From Sagittula sp048553715 (GTDB lineage: Bacteria; Pseudomonadota; Alphaproteobacteria; Rhodobacterales; Rhodobacteraceae), in the NCBI RefSeq assembly GCF_048553715.1, contig NZ_JBLZNC010000002.1:62001-126000 (forward strand): a stretch of 64,000 bases of DNA. The letters run 5' to 3'. Made by a program: the position numbers and the translations under genes. Under the pieces are notes generated by a model that saw only the letters and a list, made by a program, of their open reading frames with translations, was not told the DNA's origin and searched no databases. Below, piece after piece: positions 25,010-33,510 of this stretch. Position 1 is the stretch's first letter. The number at the start of each line of letters is the position of its first letter.

Positions 25010-25849
25010 ATGCCCCGTCCCGGTTTTCTCAACAATCCGATGCCGCCCGCACCGGTGCATCTGCACCGTCCGATCCGCGCGGGATCTTTTATGCCCGAAC
25101 TGCAGGCTGCGCCATGGCGCTACCATCTGGCCCATGACCGCGAAGACAGCCTGCTGCTTTGGCTGACCAAGGGTCAAGGCCGCATCATGGTGAATGGCGT
25201 GCTGCGCGGTGTGTCCATGCATCACGCGATCTGGCTGCCTGCGGGGACGCTGTTTTCAGTTGAGCTGCAACCGGGGTCGCAGGCGCTTTACGCACAGGTG
25301 CCACCACAGCCCGGGACGCACCAACCTGCAAACGCTGTGATCTTGCCGATCCGTGATGGGCGCGCGCAGGCAGAGCTGACCGCAGAAATTGACGCGATGC
25401 AGCGCGAATTGCACGCGCGCCAACCCATGATGCAAGACGCGCTGGAGGCGCGCGCCACATTGCTGGGCATCTGGTTGCAGCGCCAGATCACCGCCGGTGC
25501 TGCGGAGAGCCGCCCAGCCGGTGCTGCACAGCGCTTGGCGCAACGATTTGCCCGAGATCTGTCACAACACTTTCGCAGCCCCCGCACCATCGCAGCCTAT
25601 GCCGATGCGCTGGACGTCACAGCAACACATTTGACGCGGGTCTGCAGACGCTGTTGCGGCAAAACCGCCGCTGACCTGTTGTCGGAACGCCGCCTGCATG
25701 CGGCCCGCGTCGCGCTGCAAAGCCCCAAACCCCCGCTCAAGGATGTGGCCGCCTCGCTCGGCTTTTCGTCTGCCGCCTATTTCACCCGCTTTGTTCAGGC
25801 ACACACGGGGCAATCGCCCTCGGCCCTGCGCAAATCCGCCCGAGCCTGA
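25010..25849 (+). CDS. AraC-family regulator with cupin N-terminus
   Basis: 279 residues. The N-terminal half is a cupin-like sensor (LLLWLTKGQGRIMVNG, HHAIWLPAGTLFSVE), typical of AraC_binding domains. The C-terminal 90 residues hold two helix-turn-helix motifs (TIAAYADALDVTATHLTRVCR and LKDVAASLGFSSAAYFTRFVQAHTGQSPSALR). I choose the ATG at 25010; a TTG at 24983, just after miaA, is in frame but weaker. It lies 88 bases upstream of a peptide-type binding protein in the same direction and may control it or an unlinked uptake system. Confidence 0.82.
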   Translation: MPRPGFLNNPMPPAPVHLHRPIRAGSFMPELQAAPWRYHLAHDREDSLLLWLTKGQGRIMVNGVLRGVSMHHAIWLPAGTLFSVELQPGSQALYAQVPPQPGTHQPANAVILPIRDGRAQAELTAEIDAMQRELHARQPMMQDALEARATLLGIWLQRQITAGAAESRPAGAAQRLAQRFARDLSQHFRSPRTIAAYADALDVTATHLTRVCRRCCGKTAADLLSERRLHAARVALQSPKPPLKDVAASLGFSSAAYFTRFVQAHTGQSPSALRKSARA

Positions 25850-25937
25850 GACTGTCATAACCGCCGGGCAAAATGGGTGTGGTCGCCGCAGCGCTTCGCA
25901 TCATATGATCCTCTGACATCCGCCAAAGGAGACCGCC

Positions 25938-27647
25938 ATGACGACCAAGACCGATCCCCGCCGCCTGCCGCGCGTGGCCCGATCGCAATTGGCGGATTTC
26001 GAACATGGCCGGCTGTCACGACGGGAGTTTCTGACCCGGATCACGGCTTTGGGCGTGCCAGCCGCACTCGCCTATACGTTGGGCGGCCTGCCTGCGCGCG
26101 CGCAGGATATCGCGGCCGCCCAGACAAAACGCACCATGCGTATCCAGCAAGAGGTGCGCCCGATGAAGGATCCGCGCACCTTTGACTGGACGCAGATCGC
26201 CAATTTCGCGCGCGGGTGGCTGGAATATCTGGTGGAATACCGCCGCGACGGGTCATTGCACGGCATGCTGCTGCGAGACTGGGAGGTCAACGACAACGCC
26301 ACCGAATATCTGCTCCATCTGCGCGAAGGCGTGACTTGGACAACCGGAGAGCCCTTTACCGCCGAGGATGTTCAACGGGTTTTTGCATATTGGGCCGACA
26401 CCACGGTCGAGGGCAATTCCATGGCCGCGCGGCTAGGGGCGCTGATTGATCCCGCCACGGGCCAGTTGCGGCCCGACGCGGTGGAGATCGTCACCCCGAT
26501 GCAAGTCCGGCTGCACCTGTCGCGTCCTGACGTGACGCTTATGGTCAACCTTGCGGATTACCCGGCCGCCGTAGTCCACAGCAGCCATACGCCGGAAACC
26601 ATGCTGACCAACCCGGTGGGCACCGGCCCATATCTGCCCGAAAGCTACGTTTTTGGCGAACGCGCTGTACTGGTGCGCAACGATGAACATGACTGGTGGG
26701 GCCACTCTGCCGAGGGCTATGGCGGCGCGACATTGGAGCGGATCGAATTCATCGACTATGGCACCGATCCTGCATCCTGGATTGCCGCTATACAGGCCGA
26801 CGAAGTCGACCTTTTGTATCAGAACGTCGGCGAATTTATTGGCGTCGCGGATGAACTTGGCCTGCGGCGTTCGGACGTGGCCACCAGTGCCACCGTTGTT
26901 GTCCGCTTTAACCAGCAGGCGATGGTGGATGGCCAGAAGATCTATGCCGACCCCGCGCTGCGTCGCGCGATGGTGCAGGCGGTGGACAACGCGATCTGCC
27001 TAGAGCTTGGCTATGACGATCAGGGGATCGTGGCCGCGAACCACCATGTCGCGCCGATCCAACCCGATTTCGCCGATATCGGGCCAGCCGTGTTTGACCC
27101 CGATGGCACCGCCGCGACGATTGCCGAACTGGGATTGGAGGATCTGGAACATGTTCTGGTCTCGCTTGACGATGGGTTTACCCGCAAGACGGCTGATGCG
27201 GTGGCCACGCAGTTGCGTGACGCGGGGGTGAAGGTCCGGCGGCAGGTGCTGCCCGGCTCCGCCTTTTGGGCCGACTGGGTGCGCTATCCGTTTTCGATCA
27301 CCGAATGGAACCACCGTCCGCTGGGCATCCAACCGCTTGCTTTGGGCTATCGGTCGGGTGCGGCATGGAACGAAAGCGGCTACGCCAATCCCGACTTTGA
27401 CGCCAAAATCGACGAGGCGCTGTCGATTGCCGAAGCGCGTGACCGTATCGGTGTTATGGCAGAACTTCAGACCATTTTGCGCGAAGATCACGTGATCATA
27501 CAACCCTACTGGCGATCCTTGTACCGGCATATGCGGTCCGATGTGGTTGGCGCAGAAATGCATCCGACCATAGAATTGCACCCCTATCGTCTGGGGTTCC
27601 GCGCAGGCGCACCGGTCGATGACGCCAACCTCCCTGACAGCGATTAG
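25938..27647 (+). CDS. Family 5 extracellular solute-binding protein, Tat-exported
   Basis: 569-residue periplasmic binding protein of the DppA/OppA/NikA class. Residues 24-56 form a Tat signal (SRREFLTRITALG, then a hydrophobic stretch and ARAQ). The body has the class pattern: LLRDWEVNDNATEYLLHLREGVTW, FTAEDVQRVFAYW, NPVGTGPY, then a large alpha-beta lobe. AAAGGAG precedes the ATG. No permease or ATPase genes follow; the next gene is convergent. It is therefore an orphan that must use a transporter encoded elsewhere, or acts as a sensor partner. Substrate unknown: peptides, opines, nickel chelates and sugars are all possible for the class. Confidence 0.88.
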   Translation: MTTKTDPRRLPRVARSQLADFEHGRLSRREFLTRITALGVPAALAYTLGGLPARAQDIAAAQTKRTMRIQQEVRPMKDPRTFDWTQIANFARGWLEYLVEYRRDGSLHGMLLRDWEVNDNATEYLLHLREGVTWTTGEPFTAEDVQRVFAYWADTTVEGNSMAARLGALIDPATGQLRPDAVEIVTPMQVRLHLSRPDVTLMVNLADYPAAVVHSSHTPETMLTNPVGTGPYLPESYVFGERAVLVRNDEHDWWGHSAEGYGGATLERIEFIDYGTDPASWIAAIQADEVDLLYQNVGEFIGVADELGLRRSDVATSATVVVRFNQQAMVDGQKIYADPALRRAMVQAVDNAICLELGYDDQGIVAANHHVAPIQPDFADIGPAVFDPDGTAATIAELGLEDLEHVLVSLDDGFTRKTADAVATQLRDAGVKVRRQVLPGSAFWADWVRYPFSITEWNHRPLGIQPLALGYRSGAAWNESGYANPDFDAKIDEALSIAEARDRIGVMAELQTILREDHVIIQPYWRSLYRHMRSDVVGAEMHPTIELHPYRLGFRAGAPVDDANLPDSD

Positions 27648-28600
27648 GGCGGACGCTGTTGAACGCTCGCGACCGCAGGGGCCATGTTTTCTTCCCGTTT
27701 GGGAAAAGTGGCTTTGCGCACGGGAAAGGGTGAGATCGTGGAACGTGCCAGCAATTTGGCATGTTCCGGCGCTCTCAAAGCCTGAACAAATCGCAAGTCA
27801 ACCAGATCCGCTTGTGTACGTGTCGACACCGCGTCCACTACCGGATGACCACGCACCTGCAATTGCACCGTGCTTCCATCTGGCAGGTCTTCTCCTGTCG
27901 TTAATTGAAACCGAAATCCGCCCCGCCCCAAGGTCACGATCAGACCGTCACAGGCCCGGTCATCCACGTACAGGGTGGCGACGATACGGCAGGATCGACG
28001 GTCCAATGCACGCGCAAAGCCCCAGCGTATCGCCGCATCAATCGCACACATCAGTGCGATCACGGCGAGCATGGCCACCAAAGCCATCGCGCCAATCACA
28101 TGGGGTTTTTCTTCCAGCAACCGGTTGACGTTGTCCCAATCCACGCGATCCTCAGTGAATTGCCCGAACAGCCCGTCGGGCAACGGTCCCTTGTCGCGGT
28201 TCTCTGCATGGGAGCAGGCCAGCCGAAGCTGATTGCCAAACGCCCGCAACATGGTGCGGATCGCGCGCCCGTCATAAGGGGCACCAATTTGCGCCAGCCG
28301 CGCGCCTTGCGTGGTGAGCTGTCGCGCGCTATCGGCCAGAACCTCCAACCGCGCTTCATGCAAATCGCGCAAAAGCTTCTGTTCGGACAAACCACGCATG
28401 TCTGCGGATAATCGCGCAGCGAAATCTGCATCTATCTGGCCGCTTTGTGATGGCAAACGTGACAACGTATCAAGCAAGTCAGCCAGTTCAGGCGGCGGGC
28501 CGCAGCGCGCATCCTGCGCAGACACTGACGGCGCAAGGCACATCAGCAGCACACACCATGCCGCCAGACATACCACTATCCTGTGCCACCACCGTCGCAT
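27644..28600 (-). CDS. Membrane protein with possible C-terminal PilZ domain
   Basis: 318 residues, family not recognised. A signal peptide at 1-28 (basic start MRRWWHRIV, cleavage near VSAQ-D) leads to a helical periplasmic part. A membrane segment near 170-190 (VIGAMALVAMLAVIALMCAI) follows. The cytoplasmic end has a pattern like PilZ: DRRSCRIVATLYVDDRACDGLIVTLGRGGFRF resembles RxxxR...D/NxSxxGG, seen from about residue 200. The ATG at 28600 gives a clean signal sequence; a GTG at 28642 has no binding site. If PilZ, it would transmit cyclic-di-GMP to the periplasm. Its end overlaps the binding-protein gene by four bases, convergently. Confidence 0.6.
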   Translation of the reverse strand: MRRWWHRIVVCLAAWCVLLMCLAPSVSAQDARCGPPPELADLLDTLSRLPSQSGQIDADFAARLSADMRGLSEQKLLRDLHEARLEVLADSARQLTTQGARLAQIGAPYDGRAIRTMLRAFGNQLRLACSHAENRDKGPLPDGLFGQFTEDRVDWDNVNRLLEEKPHVIGAMALVAMLAVIALMCAIDAAIRWGFARALDRRSCRIVATLYVDDRACDGLIVTLGRGGFRFQLTTGEDLPDGSTVQLQVRGHPVVDAVSTRTQADLVDLRFVQALRAPEHAKLLARSTISPFPVRKATFPKREENMAPAVASVQQRPP

Positions 28601-28701
28601 CAATCCATCCAATCCGCTCACTGTGCGGAGGATGCGAGACACCGATGAAGCAAAGGTTTACGTCAACAATTGTCGGTAAAGAAGACCGGACAGCAAAGCC
28701 G

Positions 28702-29337
28702 TCAACTGCCCCAGATTTTCTTCACATAGTTGCGCGTTTCGCGATACGGGGGAACGCCATTGTGCTTTTCGACCGCGCCGGGACCTGCATTATACGCCGC
28801 AAGGGCCAGCTTCCACGACCCGAACTTGCGATATTGGATACGCAGGTATTTTGCCCCGCCTTCAAGGTTTTGCTGCGGGTCATGCGGATCGACGCCCAGC
28901 TCTTTGGCGGTGGCGGGCATCAGCTGGGCCAGACCGATGGCCCCCTTGTGCGACAACGCCTTTGGGTTGAACCCGCTTTCCTGTCTGACAAGACGCAAAA
29001 ACAGATCCTCGGGGATGTCGTGTTTCTGGGCCGCCAGCCGTGCCATCGTGGCGTAGGGACCGTTATAACGCCCGCGATATTTAGGGATATCCGCGCTTTC
29101 GCCCGCGTTGCCGTATTTCGTCGGTGTCACCACCTTTGGCGGCTGGAGACGGACAGAATTGTTATACTGTTTCGCCGCCCGGCTATCCAGAACGCTGGTC
29201 TGTGAGGAAAACAACATGGCGCGATTCTTGGTCGACAGGGTTTCCGCGACAGTCATCTGCCCCGCAAACACCAACGCGCAAACCGCGCCCAGCAAACCAA
29301 AACCGCGCGCGGAAGTGCCAGAACCTGTCCCCGTCAT
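28702..29337 (-). CDS. Lytic transglycosylase, SLT domain
   Basis: 211-residue exported murein hydrolase. Signal peptide about 1-32, a disordered linker, then a C-terminal SLT domain from about residue 105. The catalytic Glu is in VRQESGFNPKALSHKGAIGL, with AQLMPATAKELG and LALAAYNAGPGAVEKH following; the protein ends YVKKIWGS. It cleaves glycan strands to leave anhydromuramyl ends. AAGGAG eight bases before the ATG at 29337 fixes the start. It is divergent from ssb. Members of this size often help secretion systems or cell-wall turnover; nothing local shows which. Confidence 0.9.
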   Translation of the reverse strand: MTGTGSGTSARGFGLLGAVCALVFAGQMTVAETLSTKNRAMLFSSQTSVLDSRAAKQYNNSVRLQPPKVVTPTKYGNAGESADIPKYRGRYNGPYATMARLAAQKHDIPEDLFLRLVRQESGFNPKALSHKGAIGLAQLMPATAKELGVDPHDPQQNLEGGAKYLRIQYRKFGSWKLALAAYNAGPGAVEKHNGVPPYRETRNYVKKIWGS

Positions 29338-29498
29338 GGGCCTGTCTCCTTGCATCGCGTCCCGAAACTGCGCGGAGACTAGCCGACAAATCCACAAACG
29401 GGAACCCCTGCCCCGCCCCGGCGTTTACGGCAGTCCGAGGCTCCGTTAGAAACGGCAGACATTCGCCGATGCGATTCTAGGTTTCGAGAGGGAAAGAC

Positions 29499-30014
29499 AT
29501 GGCCGGTTCCGTGAACAAGGTAATTCTGGTGGGCAATCTGGGACGCGACCCCGAAGTCCGCAGCTTTCAAAACGGCGGCAAGGTCTGCAACCTGCGCATT
29601 GCCACCTCCGAGACGTGGAAGGATCGCAACACCGGCGAGCGCCGCGAAAAGACCGAATGGCATTCGGTCGCGATCTTCCAAGAAGGTCTGGTGCGCGTGG
29701 CAGAGCAATACCTGCGCAAAGGGTCCAAGGTCTATATCGAAGGCCATCTGCAAACCCGTAAGTGGCAGGACCAGTCCGGCCAGGACCGCTACTCGACCGA
29801 GGTTGTGCTGCAGGGCTACGGCGGCACGCTGACCATGCTGGACGGCCCGAACGGCGGCGGCTCCGGCGGTGGTGGCAACTATGGCGGTGGCGGCGACAGC
29901 TACGGCGGCGGTGGTGACAGCTACGGTGGTGGCGGTGACAGCTACGGTGGCGGCGGCGGCTCTGCCCCTTCGCGTGCACCGGCCCGCGACATCGACGACG
30001 AAATCCCGTTCTAA
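29499..30014 (+). CDS. ssb: Single-stranded DNA-binding protein
   Basis: 171 residues. The OB-fold domain at 1-110 (NKVILVGNLGRDPEVR, WHSVAIFQEGLVRVAEQYLRKGSKVYIEG) is followed by a Gly-rich linker with three tandem GGGGDSY units and the conserved acidic tip DIDDEIPF, which recruits replication and repair proteins. AGAGGGAAAG precedes the ATG. It stands alone between the divergent transglycosylase and the convergent aroB, with a strong terminator downstream. Confidence 0.96.
   Translation: MAGSVNKVILVGNLGRDPEVRSFQNGGKVCNLRIATSETWKDRNTGERREKTEWHSVAIFQEGLVRVAEQYLRKGSKVYIEGHLQTRKWQDQSGQDRYSTEVVLQGYGGTLTMLDGPNGGGSGGGGNYGGGGDSYGGGGDSYGGGGDSYGGGGGSAPSRAPARDIDDEIPF
29877..29960 (+). repeat. Gly-rich 21-bp repeats in ssb linker
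   Basis: Three tandem 21-base units encode GGGGDSY in the flexible linker of SSB, a slippage-prone stretch. Confidence 0.8.
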
Positions 30015-30032
30015 CTGACGAAAAACGTTATC

Positions 30033-30067
30033 AAAAAGGCCCGTGGCACAGCGCCACGGGCCTTTTT
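30033..30067. terminator. Bidirectional terminator, ssb / aroB
   Basis: AAAAAGGCCCGTGGC / GCCACGGGCCTTTTT hairpin with a five-base loop and runs on both sides, between the convergent ssb and aroB genes. Confidence 0.92.
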
Positions 30068-30090
30068 CATTCGTCCAAAGAAAATGGTCT

Positions 30091-31203
30091 TCAGCGCTGG
30101 GACAGCTGTTCCGTCAGCAAGTCCAGAACCGCCTCGCGTGGCACATCCGACGTCACAAAGGCCGCACCGATCCGGCGGGCCAGAATGAACCGCAACTGCC
30201 CGTCGATCACCTTTTTGTCCTGCCCCATCAGATCCAACAGCGCCTCTGCATCCGGCAGCTCACCGGGGATCGCCTTGAGGTCGCGACACATGTCCGCCTC
30301 TGCCAGAAGGGCGCGCACGCGGCTGGGGTCTTCTTGCGGGCACAGACCCAAACGCGCGGACAGATCAAAGGCCAGCGCACAGCCGATGGCCACACCTTCG
30401 CCATGCAACAGGCGATCGCCGTAGCCCGTCGCCTTTTCCAATGCGTGGCAGAACGTATGCCCAAGGTTGAGCAAGGCGCGGTCGCCTTGTTCGGTTTCAT
30501 CCCGCAGAACAATCTCTGCCTTCATCTCGACCGAGCGGCGCACCGCGTATTGGCGCGCCTCTGCGTCGCCGTCGATTACGCGGGCAGCGTTCTGTTCCAG
30601 CCATTCGAAGAAATCCGCATCGCCCAGCATGCCATATTTCACGACCTCCCCCATGCCGGCGCGGAAATCGCGCGGCGTCAGCGTGTCCAGCACGTCAATG
30701 TCCGCCAACACGCGGCTGGGCTGGTGGAAACTGCCGACGAGGTTCTTGCCCTGAGCAGTGTTGATGCCGGTCTTGCCGCCCACAGAGCTGTCGACCTGCG
30801 CCAGAAGCGACGTGGGGATCTGAACAAAGCGCACGCCACGTCGCAGCACCGCCGCGGCAAAGCCCACAAGATCCCCGATCACCCCGCCGCCAAGCGCGAT
30901 GACCACATCGCGGCGTTCGACCTTCTGCTCCAGCAGCCATTCGACGGTCTGCCCAAGGAACGGCCAGCTTTTGGTGCCCTCGCCCGCAGGCAGGGTCATG
31001 GCCACACTGTCGATGGATTCGGCGCGCAAGGCCGCCTGCAGGGTCGCGAGATGTTTGGCCGCCACGGTCTCGTCCGAGACGATGGCCACGCGCGGTCGCG
31101 CCAAGAGCGGGGCAATTTCCGCCCCGGCGCGGCCCAGCAGACCCTGCCCGATACGCACATCATATTCCCGCCCCTCAAGGGGCACCGCCACTGTATCGAT
31201 CAT
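30091..31203 (-). CDS. aroB: 3-dehydroquinate synthase
   Basis: Second step of the shikimate pathway, converting DAHP to 3-dehydroquinate with NAD and a metal ion; 370 residues. Motifs are VIALGGGVIGDLVGFAAAVLRRG, QIPTSLLAQVDSSVGGKTGIN, the metal-ligand region LLNLGHTFCHALE, and LLHGEGVAIG. It overlaps aroK by four bases (ATGA), the common aroK-aroB pair. Confidence 0.96.
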   Translation of the reverse strand: MIDTVAVPLEGREYDVRIGQGLLGRAGAEIAPLLARPRVAIVSDETVAAKHLATLQAALRAESIDSVAMTLPAGEGTKSWPFLGQTVEWLLEQKVERRDVVIALGGGVIGDLVGFAAAVLRRGVRFVQIPTSLLAQVDSSVGGKTGINTAQGKNLVGSFHQPSRVLADIDVLDTLTPRDFRAGMGEVVKYGMLGDADFFEWLEQNAARVIDGDAEARQYAVRRSVEMKAEIVLRDETEQGDRALLNLGHTFCHALEKATGYGDRLLHGEGVAIGCALAFDLSARLGLCPQEDPSRVRALLAEADMCRDLKAIPGELPDAEALLDLMGQDKKVIDGQLRFILARRIGAAFVTSDVPREAVLDLLTEQLSQR

Positions 31204-31796
31204 GTCACTGTCTCCATCACGTCGGGGCGTTCGCGCAACAAGGCCTGCGTCACGCGGTCTGCCATGGCATCCACGCTCAGCTTGGGTTCTGACGCCACGG
31301 CGATATCGGCCTGCCGGTAGACGGGCACACGCGCCTCATAAAGGCCCTGCAGGGTCGCCTTGGGATCGGGCGTGCGCAGCAGCGGGCGGGTGTCCTTATG
31401 GCGCACCCTTTCCCACAGCAGATCCAGATCCGCGTCCAGCCAGACCGACACGCCCATTTGCGAAATCATCCGCCGGTTGGCTTCGCTCATAAAGGCCCCG
31501 CCGCCGGTGGACAGAACCCCCGGCGTGCCCTTGAGCAGCCGTTCGATGATCTGCGTTTCCTTGCGGCGAAAGAACGCCTCGCCATCGCGGGCAAAGATCT
31601 CTGCAATGCTGCGCTGCGCGGCTTCCTCGATCTCGTGATCCGAATCGCGAAAGGCCACGCCAAGCTGCGCGGCCAGCGCACGGCCCACCGCCGTTTTGCC
31701 CGCACCCATCATTCCGACGAAAACAATCGTCTTGTGCAACACCACCGACGGCGCACCCGCAGCAGTCAAACCCTTGTGATCTGTCCCTTCGGCCAT
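31200..31796 (-). CDS. aroK: Shikimate kinase
   Basis: Phosphorylates shikimate at the 3-OH; 198 residues. The P-loop GMMGAGKT is at 28-35, with FRDSDHEIEEAAQRSI (the DxD of shikimate binding), FRRKETQII and STGGGAF following. The ATG at 31796 adds about 20 residues before the usual beginning. The open frame runs to 32471 but crosses the divergent genes and is discarded. It is upstream of and coupled to aroB. Confidence 0.94.
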   Translation of the reverse strand: MAEGTDHKGLTAAGAPSVVLHKTIVFVGMMGAGKTAVGRALAAQLGVAFRDSDHEIEEAAQRSIAEIFARDGEAFFRRKETQIIERLLKGTPGVLSTGGGAFMSEANRRMISQMGVSVWLDADLDLLWERVRHKDTRPLLRTPDPKATLQGLYEARVPVYRQADIAVASEPKLSVDAMADRVTQALLRERPDVMETVT

Positions 31797-31886
31797 TCCT
31801 TGCCCATCTCTTGCCTGTTGCGTGAATGACGTGAACCGGACAAAAAGGCTAGGTATAAAGCGAAAAAACCTGAGGCAGGGGTGCGC

Positions 31887-32036
31887 ATGAGCCGACTGAT
31901 CAAATGGCTGTTCTATCTTCTGGTGCTGGCGGCACTGGCCCTTGTGGCCTATGCCTATGTCGGCCCGTTCTTCGGCGCGGATTTCAGCCCTCCGCAATCC
32001 GAGATCCGGGTGCCTGTCCAGCTTGATGATTCTTAA
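31887..32036 (+). CDS. 49-residue membrane protein
   Basis: A short gene starting with MSRLIKWLFYLLV. One membrane helix covers residues about 6-25 (LFYLLVLAALALVAYAYVGP), followed by an acidic 25-residue tail ending VPVQLDDS. It is preceded by GAGGCAGGGG and overlaps the next gene, so it looks like the first gene of the set leading to xerD. No family or function is recognised; position between aroK and xerD in relatives would test it. Confidence 0.7.
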   Translation: MSRLIKWLFYLLVLAALALVAYAYVGPFFGADFSPPQSEIRVPVQLDDS

Positions 32037-33510
32037 AATGACACCGGCGGGCCGGAAGGTGCGGCACATCGCATGGGCCTTGATTGCTGCGCCGACGGTT
32101 CTGGTTGCGCAGGCCGAGCCCGTGTCCGAAAGCGCCCTGCCCCCTGCCGTGGAAAGCCAGTCATTGTCAGCGGTCAACATCGGGGCTGCGGGCCTGTTGG
32201 GGACGGCCACGACCGGCCTGCCGGACACCATCTGGCGGACCTCGGACGCGCGCGCGCTGGCCACTCTGGTGGCCGCCGTCGATCTGCCGGTGCCTGCGAT
32301 GACGCGCCTGATGCAGACCCTGTTGCTGGCAGAGGCGCAGCCGCCCGCCAGCGATCGCCAGCTTGATTTCCTGTCCGCGCGGCTCGAATGGCTGGTGGCC
32401 CAAGGCGCGCTGGAAGAGGCGCTCGCGCTTCTAGAGATCACAGGCGTCGAGGATCCGCGCCTGTTTGGCACATGGGTCGATTTGTCGATGCTGCTGGGCG
32501 AGACGGAACCGGTCTGCCGCGCCTTGGATCAACAGCCCTCGCTGACCGACAATCTGTCCTTGCGCGTGTTTTGCACGGCGCGCTCCGGCGATTGGCAGCG
32601 CGCGGCGCTGATCTTGAATACCGGTCAGGCGCTTGGCGACATCACGGCCCGCCGGGCCGAACTGTTGACCCGCTTTCTGGACCCTGAGCTGGCCGATGAC
32701 ACGGCGCTGCTGCCACCTGTCCGGCCCACCCCGTTGGAATTCCGCCTGTTCGAGGCCTTGGGCGAGCCGCTTCCCACGGCCCCGCTGCCGCTGCCCTTTG
32801 CGGTGCTGGACCTCGGCGGCGACAATGGCTGGCGCGCCCAGATCGAGGCGGCCGAACGGCTGGCCCGCGCCGACAGCCTGCCCGCCAACCGCCTGCTGGG
32901 CCTGTACACGCTGCGCAGCCCTGCGGCCTCTGGCGGGATTTGGGACCGCGTCGCAGCCTTGCAGGACTTTGAGACAGCGCTTTTGACCGGCAGCAGTGAT
33001 GCGGCGTCTCAGGCGCTTGGCCCTGTGTGGACGCAGATGGCGCATGCGCGGCTCTTGTCCCCCTTTGCCGAGATGTTCGCCACAGCCACCTTGGACAAAG
33101 GGTTGGCCCCGCGCAGTGCGCAAACCCTGCGTCGCATGGTGTTTCTATCCAGCGATTACGAGGAACTGGCCGCAAAGCTTAGCGACGACAGTGCGGAGGC
33201 CACGTTTCTGACCGCCATCGCACAGGGCGAGACACCGACCGGCCTGCCTGACAGCCTGCCCCATGCGGCCCCCATTGCCGATGCCTTTGGCGATGCGGCC
33301 ATGCCCGAGGTGCTGCGCGCCCAACTGGCCGAGGGGCGATTGGGCGAGGTGATCCTGCGCGCCATGGCGCTGTTTGCCTCCGGCGCAGACGGCAACCCGC
33401 AGGATCTGACCGATGGTCTGGCCACCCTGCGCGCCGTCGGGCTGGAGGACGTGGCCCGCCGCGCCTCGCTGGAGCTGATGATCCTTGATGCGGAGCGCGC
33501 GTTACAATGA
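32026..33510 (+). CDS. Large secreted protein of unknown function upstream of xerD
   Basis: 494 residues counted from ATG 32026 (MILKMTPAGRK); an ATG at 32038 is equally possible. A signal peptide ends near VAQA-EPV. The rest is dominated by helical, TPR/SEL1-like rises (for example LEWLVAQGALEEALALLEITG, spread over 130-490), rich in Ala, Leu and Asp and without catalytic motifs I recognise. Similar proteins next to xerD in roseobacters are sometimes labelled antifreeze-glycopeptide-like, a low-value name. Overlaps with the genes before (11 bases) and after (four bases) imply one operon. A periplasmic scaffold is my guess. Confidence 0.75.
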   Translation: MILKMTPAGRKVRHIAWALIAAPTVLVAQAEPVSESALPPAVESQSLSAVNIGAAGLLGTATTGLPDTIWRTSDARALATLVAAVDLPVPAMTRLMQTLLLAEAQPPASDRQLDFLSARLEWLVAQGALEEALALLEITGVEDPRLFGTWVDLSMLLGETEPVCRALDQQPSLTDNLSLRVFCTARSGDWQRAALILNTGQALGDITARRAELLTRFLDPELADDTALLPPVRPTPLEFRLFEALGEPLPTAPLPLPFAVLDLGGDNGWRAQIEAAERLARADSLPANRLLGLYTLRSPAASGGIWDRVAALQDFETALLTGSSDAASQALGPVWTQMAHARLLSPFAEMFATATLDKGLAPRSAQTLRRMVFLSSDYEELAAKLSDDSAEATFLTAIAQGETPTGLPDSLPHAAPIADAFGDAAMPEVLRAQLAEGRLGEVILRAMALFASGADGNPQDLTDGLATLRAVGLEDVARRASLELMILDAERALQ

